A stretch of 64,000 nucleotides of DNA from Blastomussa wellsi (taxonomy: Eukaryota; Cnidaria; Anthozoa; Scleractinia; Plerogyridae). Positions 46,101-56,530 of this stretch are shown piece by piece. The DNA lies in NCBI GenBank assembly GCA_947652115.1, contig OX393564.1, forward strand, positions 2,402,870 to 2,466,869, read 5' to 3'. A program made the position numbers and the translations under genes. Below the pieces are notes generated by a model. The model was not told the DNA's origin. It saw nothing but the letters and a program-made list of their open reading frames with translations, and did not search any database. How positions within the stretch are numbered: position 1 is the first letter of the stretch; each line of letters opens with the position of its first letter.

Positions 46101-46431
46101 GTGAGTTTATCAAACAATGGCGATCAGATCTCTCTTATCTGAGGAAATGTTAAAATTTTAAGAACGCCTTCAAGTGGTTCGATGTAGTCAGAATCAACGT
46201 TTTAAGCTACAGTGGACTACTGAGGGCCTCTGGGTAAACGGATCGGGTTTCGCAACAACAAAACGGGACCAATTTATCATATACTCGTCCATATAATACG
46301 ACAAGGTATTCAAAGATCTCGTAGAGCCTCGCGGTCTTTTCAAGGGATTATTGCCCGGGATTATTGTACAGACACGAAAAATATTGCCAGTGGTTTGAGG
46401 AATCTGCAGAAGTCAAGGACATTGATTCAAG
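43179..46431. other. Intergenic between divergent A8 and A9
   Basis: The largest gap between neighbours in the right half of the array. It contains a CGGAACAC-rich hairpin (44911-45092). Short frames near 45295-45670 and 43669-43899 have no domain or motif. No gene is called. Confidence 0.45.
44911..45092. repeat. Hairpin built from GGAACACC repeats
   Basis: The left arm (44911-45001) carries several CGGAACACC units, the right arm (45017-45092) their complements, and the outer ends are GGCATGTACT / AGTACATGCC. The loop is about 15 bases. It is either a MITE or an expanded short-repeat palindrome. Confidence 0.8.
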
Positions 46432-47238
46432 ATGAGTGTGAGTTCATCAAGGTACCCGCTCATTCGAATCAGCAAGACCGGCGAAATGAGGTTGAAGAAT
46501 AAAGTTGGAAACGCAATACTCAAAGAGAATGCCTATGAAGATCGAGCGCTCAACACGCGACTAGACACTTTATCGAAACACCAATACAGGCAAGATAAGT
46601 ATATGACTTATAGGCAGTTAGAATTTGCCACGAAACAAGTTTCTGCGTCCGAAGAAAGACCGCGAACTCTTCCTACTGGACAGGAAAGCAAACATACTCA
46701 AGCTAGCGAACAGTTACCGCCGATAGATACGACAAGAAGAAGGTCAAATATAGTGGCTTCAAATTTGGAAGCAAATTGCTCAAACCATGTCGGTGAAGAA
46801 AAGCCGGGTAATAAAGCGAAAGGACGATGGGAAAAGGCAATAACGCTCGTTCGATTAGCAGTACAAAATAGACCATCAAATGAAGCTTTAAGCGCTAAAC
46901 CGTTAGCAACTCATAGGAGAAAAATTTCAAGAACTCATATGCTTGAGTCAGAGGATTTGGATGTAAACCAGTTACCGCCGATTCACGCTAACGAAGGAAC
47001 GCCTCGAGAACCCCTTGCTTCGTCTAAAAGGAAGCCACCTCTTCGAAAACAACCGAGTGTGCCAGAAATGCTAAAACTTTCCCGGGAAAAAACGCAAAAA
47101 TGTCTGGAAGATCCAAGGTTTATGAAACTTGAGAAGTGTTTGAGTGAGACAAAGAGTCCTCGAGAAGCCAAACAACAACGGAGAAATTCAAGAACAAGAC
47201 CAGTTTCGCCGGATAGAATTCGCTACTATACTCGATGA
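46432..47238 (+). CDS. Array gene A9: uncharacterised basic protein with two QLPPI motifs and DPRF motif
   Basis: A 268-residue single-exon frame. QLPPI occurs twice (94-98 and 180-184), identical to that in A2. DPRFMKLEKCL (227-237) is the shared motif, with E at one of the usual leucine positions. RRRSN (102-106) and QRRNS (249-253) are PKA-type sites. Residues 20-70 are charged and probably helical. It is strongly basic throughout, with no signal peptide or membrane helix. AATAAA lies 32 bases after the stop (47271-47276), so the 3' UTR is short. A9 combines both array motifs most clearly. Function unknown. Confidence 0.7.
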   Translation: MSVSSSRYPLIRISKTGEMRLKNKVGNAILKENAYEDRALNTRLDTLSKHQYRQDKYMTYRQLEFATKQVSASEERPRTLPTGQESKHTQASEQLPPIDTTRRRSNIVASNLEANCSNHVGEEKPGNKAKGRWEKAITLVRLAVQNRPSNEALSAKPLATHRRKISRTHMLESEDLDVNQLPPIHANEGTPREPLASSKRKPPLRKQPSVPEMLKLSREKTQKCLEDPRFMKLEKCLSETKSPREAKQQRRNSRTRPVSPDRIRYYTR

Positions 47239-49335
47239 AATGAATCGCTTGAGAAAGTCTTTTTGCGAGTAATAAATTATTTAGATAGGCCTATATATCT
47301 GCATAGCCTGAGCCCAAAGACAGGCGATGAAGGTGTAAGTAAAATATTTTAGTGACTGTGTATGGAACGATAGCTTTTCATTCCCATAACTAATTTTGTC
47401 ACGAAACTCGTACGCCAAAAGAGTATTCTTTAACTTATACTCCAATCCCTAGGTATACTTTAAATAACCTCGTATCAAATATTAATGATCTGTCTTCCAA
47501 ATGAAAATTTTGCTAAAATTTTTTGAAAAATTATAAACCATATTGCAGTCATAAGCGTTGCTAAATACATTGGATAATTTTAATTCATTTTTATGTTATT
47601 GCTTTAATCATTTATACTGACAACACCACTCCGGCCCATGATGAGAAACGATAACTTTTCCGTTCTCAATCACAAGAAAAATTAAAAACGCAAACAAAAT
47701 AGCAGGCCTTGTAAATAATAACTTATAAAACTTTGCTTAACTTAATCTCATTTAAAGCAATAAAGCTTAACGGATAACGAGGAAAAGCGAGTTCAATTTA
47801 TTGCGCGCGTGTTTGGATGCATGATGATCAATGCAAGCAAGTGACCCGTTACTGTGGCCCACTCGAAACTACACAGGTACCCTGTTCGTGCATCCAGGCA
47901 TGCATTTTGCCTTCAAGTCACGTTTGCAATATTCAATAAATCTTCATTCCTAGAATAATATTTGTTTTAATTTACATGCTCTTAGTTTTGAAGTATTGCT
48001 CGGTACGGAATTACCCTGAATGGAATACGTCAGTTACGGCGGTTTGGCCCTGAAAAAATGGTATCAATTTTCGCGTCGTGACACGTTTTACGTCATCGCT
48101 TCGACGTGAAACAATCACATGCCTTGAAGCACTTTGTAGCACTCTCTCAGGAAACCAGCATTATCTAATTTACAATGAACTGAATGAACTAAACAATGAA
48201 AAAAAAACGTGAGTTAAAGTGTTGGTACCTTCTTTTTGGTAATAGAAAGAGATTATTAAAGTTCTGACCCATAAATGACAGTGGATTGCTACTGGATGCA
48301 AGGAAATTCACCAAACGATGATCCTACGAGCAGCTCTTTTTTCCCTTAGTCCGACGAGTTTGAAGCGAACTTTAAATATGGTTGCGCGAAATTTGGCGCG
48401 TCTCATCTTCTCGCACCCAAATTCGGCGGAACGATCATTATCGCGCGATCCGTTTCAAAGGGGGGGTTGCTCGCAGTCTAATTATTTGAACCTGGCCTGA
48501 AACCCCGAGAGCAAGCTAATGACAGAACTGGTACGCATTCAGCAAGATTATGCTTCACTGGATTCTTCCTTTGGAGAGTTCCTTCGGGACCAGTTCAAAG
48601 ATAAATTTACTCCCAATCGAATTTGAATATAAACGGTTCCGTTTTTGTGGAAGGAGGAAAATCAGAGAACCCGGGGAAAACCCTCGGAGCAGGGACGAGA
48701 GCGCAACAACGAACTCACCTCACATATATGACACCGGGGCCCCGGCCATATTGACTGGGCCGGAGAGCGCTCTTATCACTACGCCATCCCTACTCCCCGT
48801 GATCAAGTCAAGTAGCTTCAGCTATCCATAGCGAGCATTGAAAACCAGGCTTCATGTAAAAGTTCATGATATAATGTATTTCTTATCATATTAGTGACGG
48901 TGGTATAAACACCTGTCCAATATAAGAACGAGAAATTTCATGTAATAATTGTACATAGTACTCAGGTCGATCACTCATTTTAAATTCAAGCGTTAATTTC
49001 GTCACATATGCCGTGCGACCAAATTATCTCTTTCAGACTGATTTCGTTCAAATTTCACTACAATATTAGTTTCAGAAGGTGTTTGTTGTTTCTATCTCCG
49101 ACCATCGGTATGATATAAGTTAATCAATTCTTAATGCAAAAAACATTCCTTAATCTCCAAGACTTTAGCTGACATCAAATAACAAACGCTTTCAGCACTT
49201 GGCCTTTATCTTCTTTTATTAAGTTTGCACTTAAATATCTCTAATGACCTTTTCGCTTGTCTGTCGCTGATCAGAAGATACCTTCCATACATATGTCATG
49301 CCTGTGAAAACCTGTCGGGAGATACGATCACGTAT
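47239..49335. other. Intergenic between convergent A9 and A10
   Basis: It contains the A9 polyadenylation signal and a SINE-like element (48641-48799). No gene is supported. Confidence 0.5.
48641..48799 (-). mobile_element. SINE-like element, copy 2
   Basis: Matches 4555-4690 through AACCCTCGGAGCA and CACATATATGACACCGG. It retains the head at its right end: on the minus strand GGATGGCGTAGTGATAAGAG resembles a tRNA A box. The B-box area is more decayed than in copy 1. Confidence 0.55.
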
Positions 49336-49914
49336 CTACTTGTCAAGTGACCTCTTAGGAAGCGGTCTGTCCAGCGATAACCTACCATCGCTATAATTCC
49401 ATTCCTGTCGCTTCACAAACGCAACCATCTGCGGCGGAACATTCGGACAAAGTCTGTCGTTCGCTGAGTTCATTGGTAAGGGCTTCACAGCCCATTTGGG
49501 CCGCGGAGTTGTGCTTGTTGCAGCCTTTCTTCCACAACCTAAAGATCTATCTGAATGTTCGCGAAGGTCCCTGTTGTAAGATGCGGTTTTTGCACGAATT
49601 TGTACAGTCTTCAGTTTCTCTTGATTGAGATTAAACGGCCTTACTCGATGCAGGAACCCCATTCGAGTGTGATTCTTCCTCAGATCAGGCAAAAACGCTT
49701 CGATAAGCCTCTCTCTGTTTTGCTCGTTCATCACAGTCATGTCAATCTCGGAGCGGCATGATTTAGTTCGTCGCGAGTCTGGCGAATTCCTTGATTCATC
49801 AGTCCACACCGAGCGAGTTTTACGAGATCTAGTAGGGTCTGAATTCGCTCTAGACCTGTTCTGTCTTCGTGCTGGAGATAACGAAACTTCAGAAGGTCCT
49901 TCTACCAAGTTCAT
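49336..49914 (-). CDS. Array gene A10: uncharacterised RS-rich basic protein
   Basis: A 192-residue single-exon frame from ATG 49914. Residues 15-55 are rich in R and S (SRANSDPTRSRKTR). NRERLIEAFLP (66-76) aligns with the RLIEQLVP core of A5, giving a degenerate DPRF-type motif, and is followed by LPDL (75-78). VPPQMVAFVKRQEW lies at 159-172. There is no signal peptide or membrane helix. A TATA-like TATAAATATAAT on the coding strand (plus 49992-50003) lies about 80 bases upstream of the ATG, with ATTGG (an inverted CCAAT box) just beyond it. A10 and A11 are consecutive on the minus strand. Function unknown. Confidence 0.6.
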   Translation of the reverse strand: MNLVEGPSEVSLSPARRQNRSRANSDPTRSRKTRSVWTDESRNSPDSRRTKSCRSEIDMTVMNEQNRERLIEAFLPDLRKNHTRMGFLHRVRPFNLNQEKLKTVQIRAKTASYNRDLREHSDRSLGCGRKAATSTTPRPKWAVKPLPMNSANDRLCPNVPPQMVAFVKRQEWNYSDGRLSLDRPLPKRSLDK

Positions 49915-49991
49915 GCTTGGAAGCGTAATGTTGTTTCCACGGTGCTAGACTTTAATTCTCGCGCTTGTGTGTACTTTCTGTTACTTCAGTT

Positions 49992-50003
49992 ATTATATTT
50001 ATA
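49992..50003 (-). promoter_or_regulatory. TATA box of A10
   Basis: TATAAATATAAT on the minus strand, about 80 bases before the ATG, with ATTGG a few bases upstream. Confidence 0.45.
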
Positions 50004-50479
50004 AAGTCCAATGAGTAATGCTATACCAGTTGAAAATCCTCCATTCCAACACAAGGAGTACAAATTTGTCACCAAAGAGTACAAAATCCGAAAAAATCCC
50101 AGCGAACTAAGAAGTCACTCGTTCGCATCGTAAATCTACTGACAAGCTTGAAAGTTCAGATAGACAAAGAAGCTTTCATCGATGAATAAATTATTAACTA
50201 TTTATGGTTGTCAACGTTTATTGTTTATCGATCAGTATGATCTGTTTATTGTCACTCGCACGCGGCCGGCCACTCAATAAAAGGCATGGGTAATAGATTT
50301 GTTGCCAGGATACCGACTGTAATAATCAGAGATGGTTGACTGGGTGCTAGTTAAAAATCAGAGTTTCGATCATCTAACAACTATAACAACAACTTCTGTC
50401 CAACGATGGCTCTAATGTCGCTGTAAAAGACCACGCGTCAAAAAGCTGACAACATACTCCCTTTTGCTGTTTTCAGATC

Positions 50480-50803
50480 AGAGCGGTTTTCGATTGAGTG
50501 TGATTGACGTAAAGCATACGAAATAACTCATATATGAACTGCGGATGTACATGAAAGATGATCATTTCTCACTTTCATCTTGAGTGTGATTGGTTACAAA
50601 ATAGCGCTACTTTCTCAACTCAACCCACCAGAAGTAAAACCAAATCCAATCATGACCTGCAGGTTTTCCCGCGCTTATACGGCTAGAGGCAGTTGCCTTT
50701 ATTTGCTTTGCATTTTGATTGGTTCACTGGATTGCCAGGGTTCTTTGTGAATGGGCAGTGATTACTTTGGTTTACGTCTTACGCCACTATTGAAAACCGC
50801 TCT
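50480..50803. mobile_element. MITE with AGAGCGGTTTTC termini
   Basis: AGAGCGGTTTTC at 50480 is mirrored by GAAAACCGCTCT at 50792-50803. Pairing weakens inward. About 324 bases, non-coding. The terminal motif GAGCGGTTTTCAATTGAGTG is one I recall as widespread in marine animal genomes. Confidence 0.7.
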
Positions 50804-50984
50804 ATCAAGGAAAAAAGATCTTTAAATTTCGTATCGATAAATTTAAATGATGCTTTAGTATTTGGTTGGAAATTAATATAATATAATATAAAATTAATCA
50901 TTCCGAACGGATGCTCTTTTACCAAACATGCAAAAACAACGAAAGATATAGATAGTCATCTCTTTGATTCGGATAGAGGGAGTA

Positions 50985-50985
<1 letters not shown>

Positions 50986-51021
<36 letters not shown>

Positions 51022-51118
51022 GTATAACAATATAATTTGGTTTTATCAACTGGGTTGATAATGTCAATTGGCCACCGTAAAAAGATTCAAGAGCTGACGT
51101 TTCGAGCGTTAGCCCTTC
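50986..51118. repeat. Dispersed repeat, copy 2
   Basis: Nearly identical to 4698-4830 in the same orientation. The final GTTAGCCCTTC is repeated once more at its right edge, suggesting a broken or slipped end. Confidence 0.8.
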
Positions 51119-52368
51119 GTTAGCCCTTCCTTCCAAATTATATCTTTGATTCGGAAGCAAACGTCAAAATATTAATATAGTTTTGTAGTAAGGTAAAAGA
51201 AAGAAACAGTTAATGGCGACCATAAGATTTGAACAGATCGAGATTGGAATTATTAAAACTGCCAGCAAATGACCCGAATTTTACTAGATCACATGACTTT
51301 GATATTAAAGGGCTCTGTTCAGCTTCTGCCATTTTCGATGCCATCGATGGATGGTGAAGCGAAATCTTATTGCATTGCTGTATGTTACTTTTCTCAGTAG
51401 TTCAAGTGTTTACTGTAATTACCTATAGTTCAAGTTTTAATACTGTAACTCTCGCATGAACAAAATTAAGAAAGCGTTCCAGAAAGTGACTTCCCGATTC
51501 AGTATCGGGAAGAGACTTAAATGTTTTAAAACTTTAAGATGGCTCTGAACCAACGGCTCGTAAGCTTCTTTAACTTTGCAAAAAGTTGTATCTTGACCAC
51601 TGATCATAACTCGATAAAAAAATTGGGGAACAGAGTTCAGTTTTAAGAGTAAAAAACTGAGTGTTTTGTCAGGCCAGACCGTTGCTATGGTAATTAATAA
51701 TGTCATAAAAGTCCACACAACTTGTTGATCAATGAGTGGGCATTTCTTTGATACTATTACTGTAGCAGGTTTGATAAAGAGTGTGTTAGCAATGGCCCAT
51801 TTATCAATAGTACAAAAGAGCTGAATGATGGAAACAGTTACCATCCACATCAAATCCGTTTTTGTATCTTTGAGCGAAAAACGATGAACGCGAGTACAAG
51901 ACTGATTAGCACAAATGAAAACCAAAAATAATGGTTTAGTTTTGTTACCAAAGACCGTATTACGACATTGAAACCTTTTACTGACGTCTGTTGTTACGGA
52001 TGGCGAGGATGGAAGCGGATTGACTGAAAATGAAAAAAATAATTACCAATTTTTTTCAAATTCTCGAGCTATCTCCTGACAAAATAGGAAACCAACTATT
52101 ATGGTTTGCTCTTCCTGCTAAATTTTCTTTTGATGTTTTCTTCGCAATTCTGCAGGAGCATTTTTTGCACGAGTAAATGTATTAAGCAATGAATTTAGCG
52201 CAGACCTGCACACTCCAAAATCACCGTGATAATGTCCCTTTAAATTCAATGGGATTTGTTTGCATCAGCGCCCTGAGGAAATCAAGCAAGGACACTCCAA
52301 AGTCCAACATGTCCAACATTTTCTTCAAAGTATGATGCCCACAATTTAAGAGATATAGCAATTCCCAT

Positions 52369-53397
52369 CTAAAACCGAAAAGCTATTTGATCAGAGATCC
52401 CATAACGAAAGTATAGCGGACTTAGAGTATTGAGAGAATTACGTTTAACGTGAGTCGCATTTTGAGGTGGTCTTAGCTTCGTCTCCTTGACTACAACGGC
52501 CTCGCTTCTTAAGTTAAGTGATTTATGCTCGATATTCAGGAAATCTGCAAAGCCTTTCATGATCTTATCGAACTCCTTCCAAATCCATCTTTCGTGCGCT
52601 GATTTGGTTTGTGTTTTCTTGACATCTCTATCCAGAACATTCATTGCACTCTCTTTTCTTCGGTTCAAAAGAGACGTTCTTCCATTCACTGCTTTAGCTG
52701 ATGAGCTCTTCTCTGTGGAATTCCGATTAGTATCTGATTTAGATTCGGCAAAGGAAGGTGCCCTCTCTTCGAAGTCTTTCTCGTCTGCCGTTCCAGCGTT
52801 TTCTGAATGATTTGCTTGGCCAGACTGCTTCAGATTTATGTTGCTACCCAGTGAGCTAGCTTTACCCTTGCCCGAATTCATCGAGGAAGTTGCCTGCTCG
52901 ATTTCTCCTGGCAAATCACAGGTGCGTTCCGCCTTCCCTGAAGATGCGCGCGACAAACTTAACGTAGTTACGCTGTTTCTAAAACCTTCCTGGCTTCGCC
53001 TCTCATTGCCAAGATCTTTGCTTTTAGCCTCTCTCCTCTGAGAAACATTACTAACTAGCTTGCCATTCGTATCAGAATACACTTTATTTGAATCGTTTTC
53101 ATTCAGTCTATGGCGGCTAACTTTTGTTCTACTTTCAGCTTGCTTCATAACAACAGCTTTACCACGCTCCATTTCTGCCAATCTCAACTGTCTTTCCTGT
53201 TCAATTCGATCATTTCTTTGGTCTAAGTCACATTTTAGGAAAGAGTTTCTGTACCTTGCGAAATGAGCCTCTCGACGAATTGTTTTAAATTCGCTTCGAT
53301 GAAGTAGCCTTGCTTCTCGGCGGTGACGAAGAGTGTTGGCATCGACCCCAATAAGAAAGTTGTCATCTTCGGAGTAAACGTCTCGAGACGAAGCCAT
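52369..53397 (-). CDS. Array gene A11: uncharacterised coiled-coil, serine-rich protein
   Basis: The longest array gene, 342 residues, from ATG 53397 just downstream of an AT-rich TTTTATAAG. Residues 25-90 are a highly charged, probable coiled coil (RRHREARL-like, RIEQERQLRLAEMERGK). The middle is serine-rich and disordered. EFDKIMKGFADFL (275-287) resembles DSKFDEILQVLPL of A2, a possible degenerate DPRF-type motif. LNRRKES is a PKA-type site. No LPx[I/L] motif, signal peptide or membrane helix is present. Membership in the array rests on position, structure and the weak motif. Function unknown. Confidence 0.65.
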   Translation of the reverse strand: MASSRDVYSEDDNFLIGVDANTLRHRREARLLHRSEFKTIRREAHFARYRNSFLKCDLDQRNDRIEQERQLRLAEMERGKAVVMKQAESRTKVSRHRLNENDSNKVYSDTNGKLVSNVSQRREAKSKDLGNERRSQEGFRNSVTTLSLSRASSGKAERTCDLPGEIEQATSSMNSGKGKASSLGSNINLKQSGQANHSENAGTADEKDFEERAPSFAESKSDTNRNSTEKSSSAKAVNGRTSLLNRRKESAMNVLDRDVKKTQTKSAHERWIWKEFDKIMKGFADFLNIEHKSLNLRSEAVVVKETKLRPPQNATHVKRNSLNTLSPLYFRYGISDQIAFRF

Positions 53398-56300
53398 ATA
53401 TTTGTCATCTGTTCATCTATTAAATCACTGATCTTATAAAATGGATAATTTTTTTCTCAGAAGAATCACGTCTGGCTACTCTCAAAATAAGAAAATTCCA
53501 GAGCATCTATAGAACTCAGCGAACACACGCAGGCTTGAAAGAAAAAAATAACTTCGACGTACGTATGTTTAAATCCTTTAACACTTGATTGGAGTATTGG
53601 GCAAGTTCTTTCAAAATCTCTACAAGCTTGACGCTTATTTTTGTGTGCTAGTAGCCCACAGAAATACTACGAACACTTTTACTTGCGGTTTTTATCAAAT
53701 AAATAAGATATGAGTTGTTGTATGGAAACATTCATGACTGAAAGGTAACCAGGGTTAAATGTACTGTTAACCTCGCTTTTCTTATTCAGCTAATTATATA
53801 ATTAGAGGAAGAAAAACATAAATGGTTTCTTTATATACATTTTTTTAATCCTTTCTATAAATGTGAGATGAAATTCAAATGCAGTATTTCCATTTCATAA
53901 CATTTTTGCATCGGTAAGAATTAGCACATCAATTGAAATTAGGAGTGAAAACATTCATTGTCTGCTCGTACTTCAGAACAGTTATCTAAAGGTGCGTTTC
54001 TTAAATTCGAAAACGGATTTTGCGTTTCTTTATTAAACAGATTAATCCAATAATAGTTAACAAACCGCCCAAAAACAAGAGTTTATAGATTAATCCAAGC
54101 TCACTCGGATCATGGTGCATCAAAGGAACCGAATGATCCTTTATCAGAGTGGATTCAGAGTAGACTCCGGACTCCCGTACCCACAAAAAGATGAGAGTTT
54201 GCAGTTGATTAGAGTTGTCTCTCATGAGAGCTTTCGCCAACTCTCGTTCTAACTATCAAGTACCCGAGCCAACCTTTGCTCTGATCTCGTTTGGCCTGAA
54301 ACTCTCAGGCACTCTCACCGACTCTCGTGCTCTTTCTTCGATTTTGAACGTGCTAAAGAGATAGTCGATGAGAGTTTTCTTTCGTTTAGTTCGAGTTGAT
54401 GATAACTTCGATCGATGGTGGATGAAGAAAACTCTCATGACAGTCAACTCTCAACAGCTCTCATCAACTCTAAGCCAGATGGGAGAAAATTCTTTTCGAC
54501 ACTCATTAAAAATTTTGGCACGTTGCTGGCGAGTTTCAGACCAAGTTATTTAAATTTAATTTTTTCCCTTTGAATCCCTTTACCCTGTCTCAGCTCGTCA
54601 GTTACTTGAGTCCAGTCAATTCAAAAAGGAGGCAAAAAGAATCGACTGATGGACTGGAGTACACTGCCTGTGATTTGCTTGGCAAATAATTTCCCACCAA
54701 GGGGAACCGGTCTTTATTGCCACAATTCAAGAATTAATAGCATATTAGTACAGGCTGACGTTACTCCGTTCTGCAGAGGTTCCTTCAGTAAAGAAACGTC
54801 GACAAAACGGGGAGGGGTGGCGGGGGTGGGGGTGGGTGAGGTGGGGACAAACAGGGACAAAGAAAAATTAGTAGAGCGCTGGAGGTCACGTGGGCTTTCG
54901 TTTCCCTTCTCCCAGGCACTACGCGCATTTTATAACCTCTCCCCAATCCACAAAGCATACGAAGATGAAGAGGAAAGAGGTCTCTGTTGGATACACTTCT
55001 TCTTTAGGGCTTTCCGTTCAAAGTCACCCAGTACACTCATCACAAAGCTCTTCCTTTTAGTGATAACACCGCTGTTGACAACTTGCTAATCTTCAGCTAT
55101 TTTGTTGATTAAATAAGGCAACCCACGTAGTTTGCTTTGTTCATTATTTTTGTCGGTGAATTGAAGGCGGAAAGGAGTGTTTACTCTTGCAATTAAGCAT
55201 AAGGGAGGGCCTTTTGTTTCAAACATTATTTGCATGTAAAAACAGGAAACCAAATGAGGTAAATAAAACCTAAAACTTTGACTCGTGAGAAAATTGGACC
55301 ATGCTGGCATACCGACACTGCAAACGCATTAAATGAGCAAAGAATTGTTATTAATTAGGCCCTGAACAGAGGAATCCCACGGTACTTGAAAGCGGCAAAT
55401 AAAGCATCCATTTGAAAACGGCAGCATATCAAAGGAGAATGTTATTTTACCGGCTACAAAATGGATGATTATTTCGCATAAACTTGGTGCAGTGTAACAA
55501 TTATAGGTCATTCCAAGAAGCGACCTGGGGAAAATAGTTACTGAGATGATAGCGTGCGGTGCAAAAAAACTACCAAATAAAAAAAACTGAAAACCTTGCT
55601 CCCCGAAAAGCTATATTACCTCAGTTGAAAGACATGCTAATTTAATACCAATCAGAACGCCTTGCCGCGGATGAACCTTGAGATCTTAAAAGCAAACACA
55701 TGCATCCCCTATCAGGGTCTTTTGGACCCTTTTGGACCACTCCCAATATATGTTGTATGCGAACTTTATTTTTGTTCGACTTTTCTCGTTCAGAAGCCAA
55801 AATACGGAGAATATCGCGTTCTAGCATAAGTATACAATAAATTATTTATATTGCATGAAAAGATTCAATTTTTTTAATATGATGTTGAGTTTTTTTAGGT
55901 AGAAATGGATAGTTACTAAATTAGGCTACTTTTACTCAAAACATACAATCAAGGTCTTGTACAATCACAGATTCATTTTTTTTTTTTTTTCAAGTATTTC
56001 TCTGTCTGGGCATCATAGTTTATAATAATTACAACTCATGAAAATATATGCAACAAAAAAGGGTGGATAAAATTTAAATATCGCAAATATCAACCCGTAG
56101 ATCCTAAAACATAAATAAAGGATGAAATAACCGTCTCACTAAGATTTAAACACATTTAAAAACATGCAGAGTTCAACTGAACTCGTTGGGAAATATTTAA
56201 ATAAAATTGCAGCTGCATGCATATTGTTGACATCACCTCATATAAATAGATATGTATCACTTCACCGAATATTTAAAATTCCAAATAGGAAATTTAAAAT

Positions 56301-56530
56301 ATCAAAATTTAGCGTAACAATTTGCAGTGTAGTAAAGTACAATGATATATGTAGTGCTTTCATCAGAAAATAAAATACAATATTATTTTATAAATCTCCG
56401 GGATCAAATATATACACTTTTTACAGCTGAATGATTTTCTGGGCAAAAAAAAATCAAGCTGATATTATGCCAACTAAAGGCCGCTACATTCATAATTTAT
56501 GCAGTGAAAACAACATCAGCTAAACGTTAG
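53398..56530. other. Intergenic, no gene seen
   Basis: Between A11 and the ankyrin gene. It contains a GAGAGTT-rich inverted repeat (54198-54480). Frames at 54001-54240 (one hydrophobic stretch) and 54649-55089 show no domain or motif and overlap repeat DNA, so they were not called. 55.8-56.5 kb is very AT-rich and probably includes the 3' UTR of the ankyrin gene. Confidence 0.45.
54198..54480. repeat. GAGAGTT/AACTCTC-rich inverted repeat
   Basis: Many copies of (A/G)ACTCTC and its complement occur within 280 bases. The left flank (GATGAGAGTTTGCAG, CTCATGAGAGCTTTC) and the right flank (GAAAACTCTCATGACAG, CTCTCATCAACTC) are diverged inverted copies. It is probably an old fold-back element with short subterminal repeats. 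Confidence 0.65.

Larger units (their letters stand above)
49915..52368. other. Intergenic, A10 promoter and repeats
   Basis: It contains the A10 TATA box (49992-50003), a MITE (50480-50803), a dispersed repeat copy (50986-51118) and an X-box-like GTTGCTATGGTAAT (51681-51694). A minus-strand frame (51437-51925) has no near-upstream ATG start and no domain, so it was not called. Confidence 0.5.

Noticed and set aside
51437..51925. 162-codon minus-strand frame
   Set aside because: It starts at TTG. No domain, and it borders dispersed repeat sequence.
23043..53397. CRISPR array or bacterial operon interpretation of the gene series
   Set aside because: No direct-repeat/spacer units; genes lie on both strands with kilobase gaps, and the surroundings are clearly eukaryotic.
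54649..55089. 146-codon frame
   Set aside because: No motif or domain; contains a simple G-rich run (GGGGTGGGGGTGGG-like).
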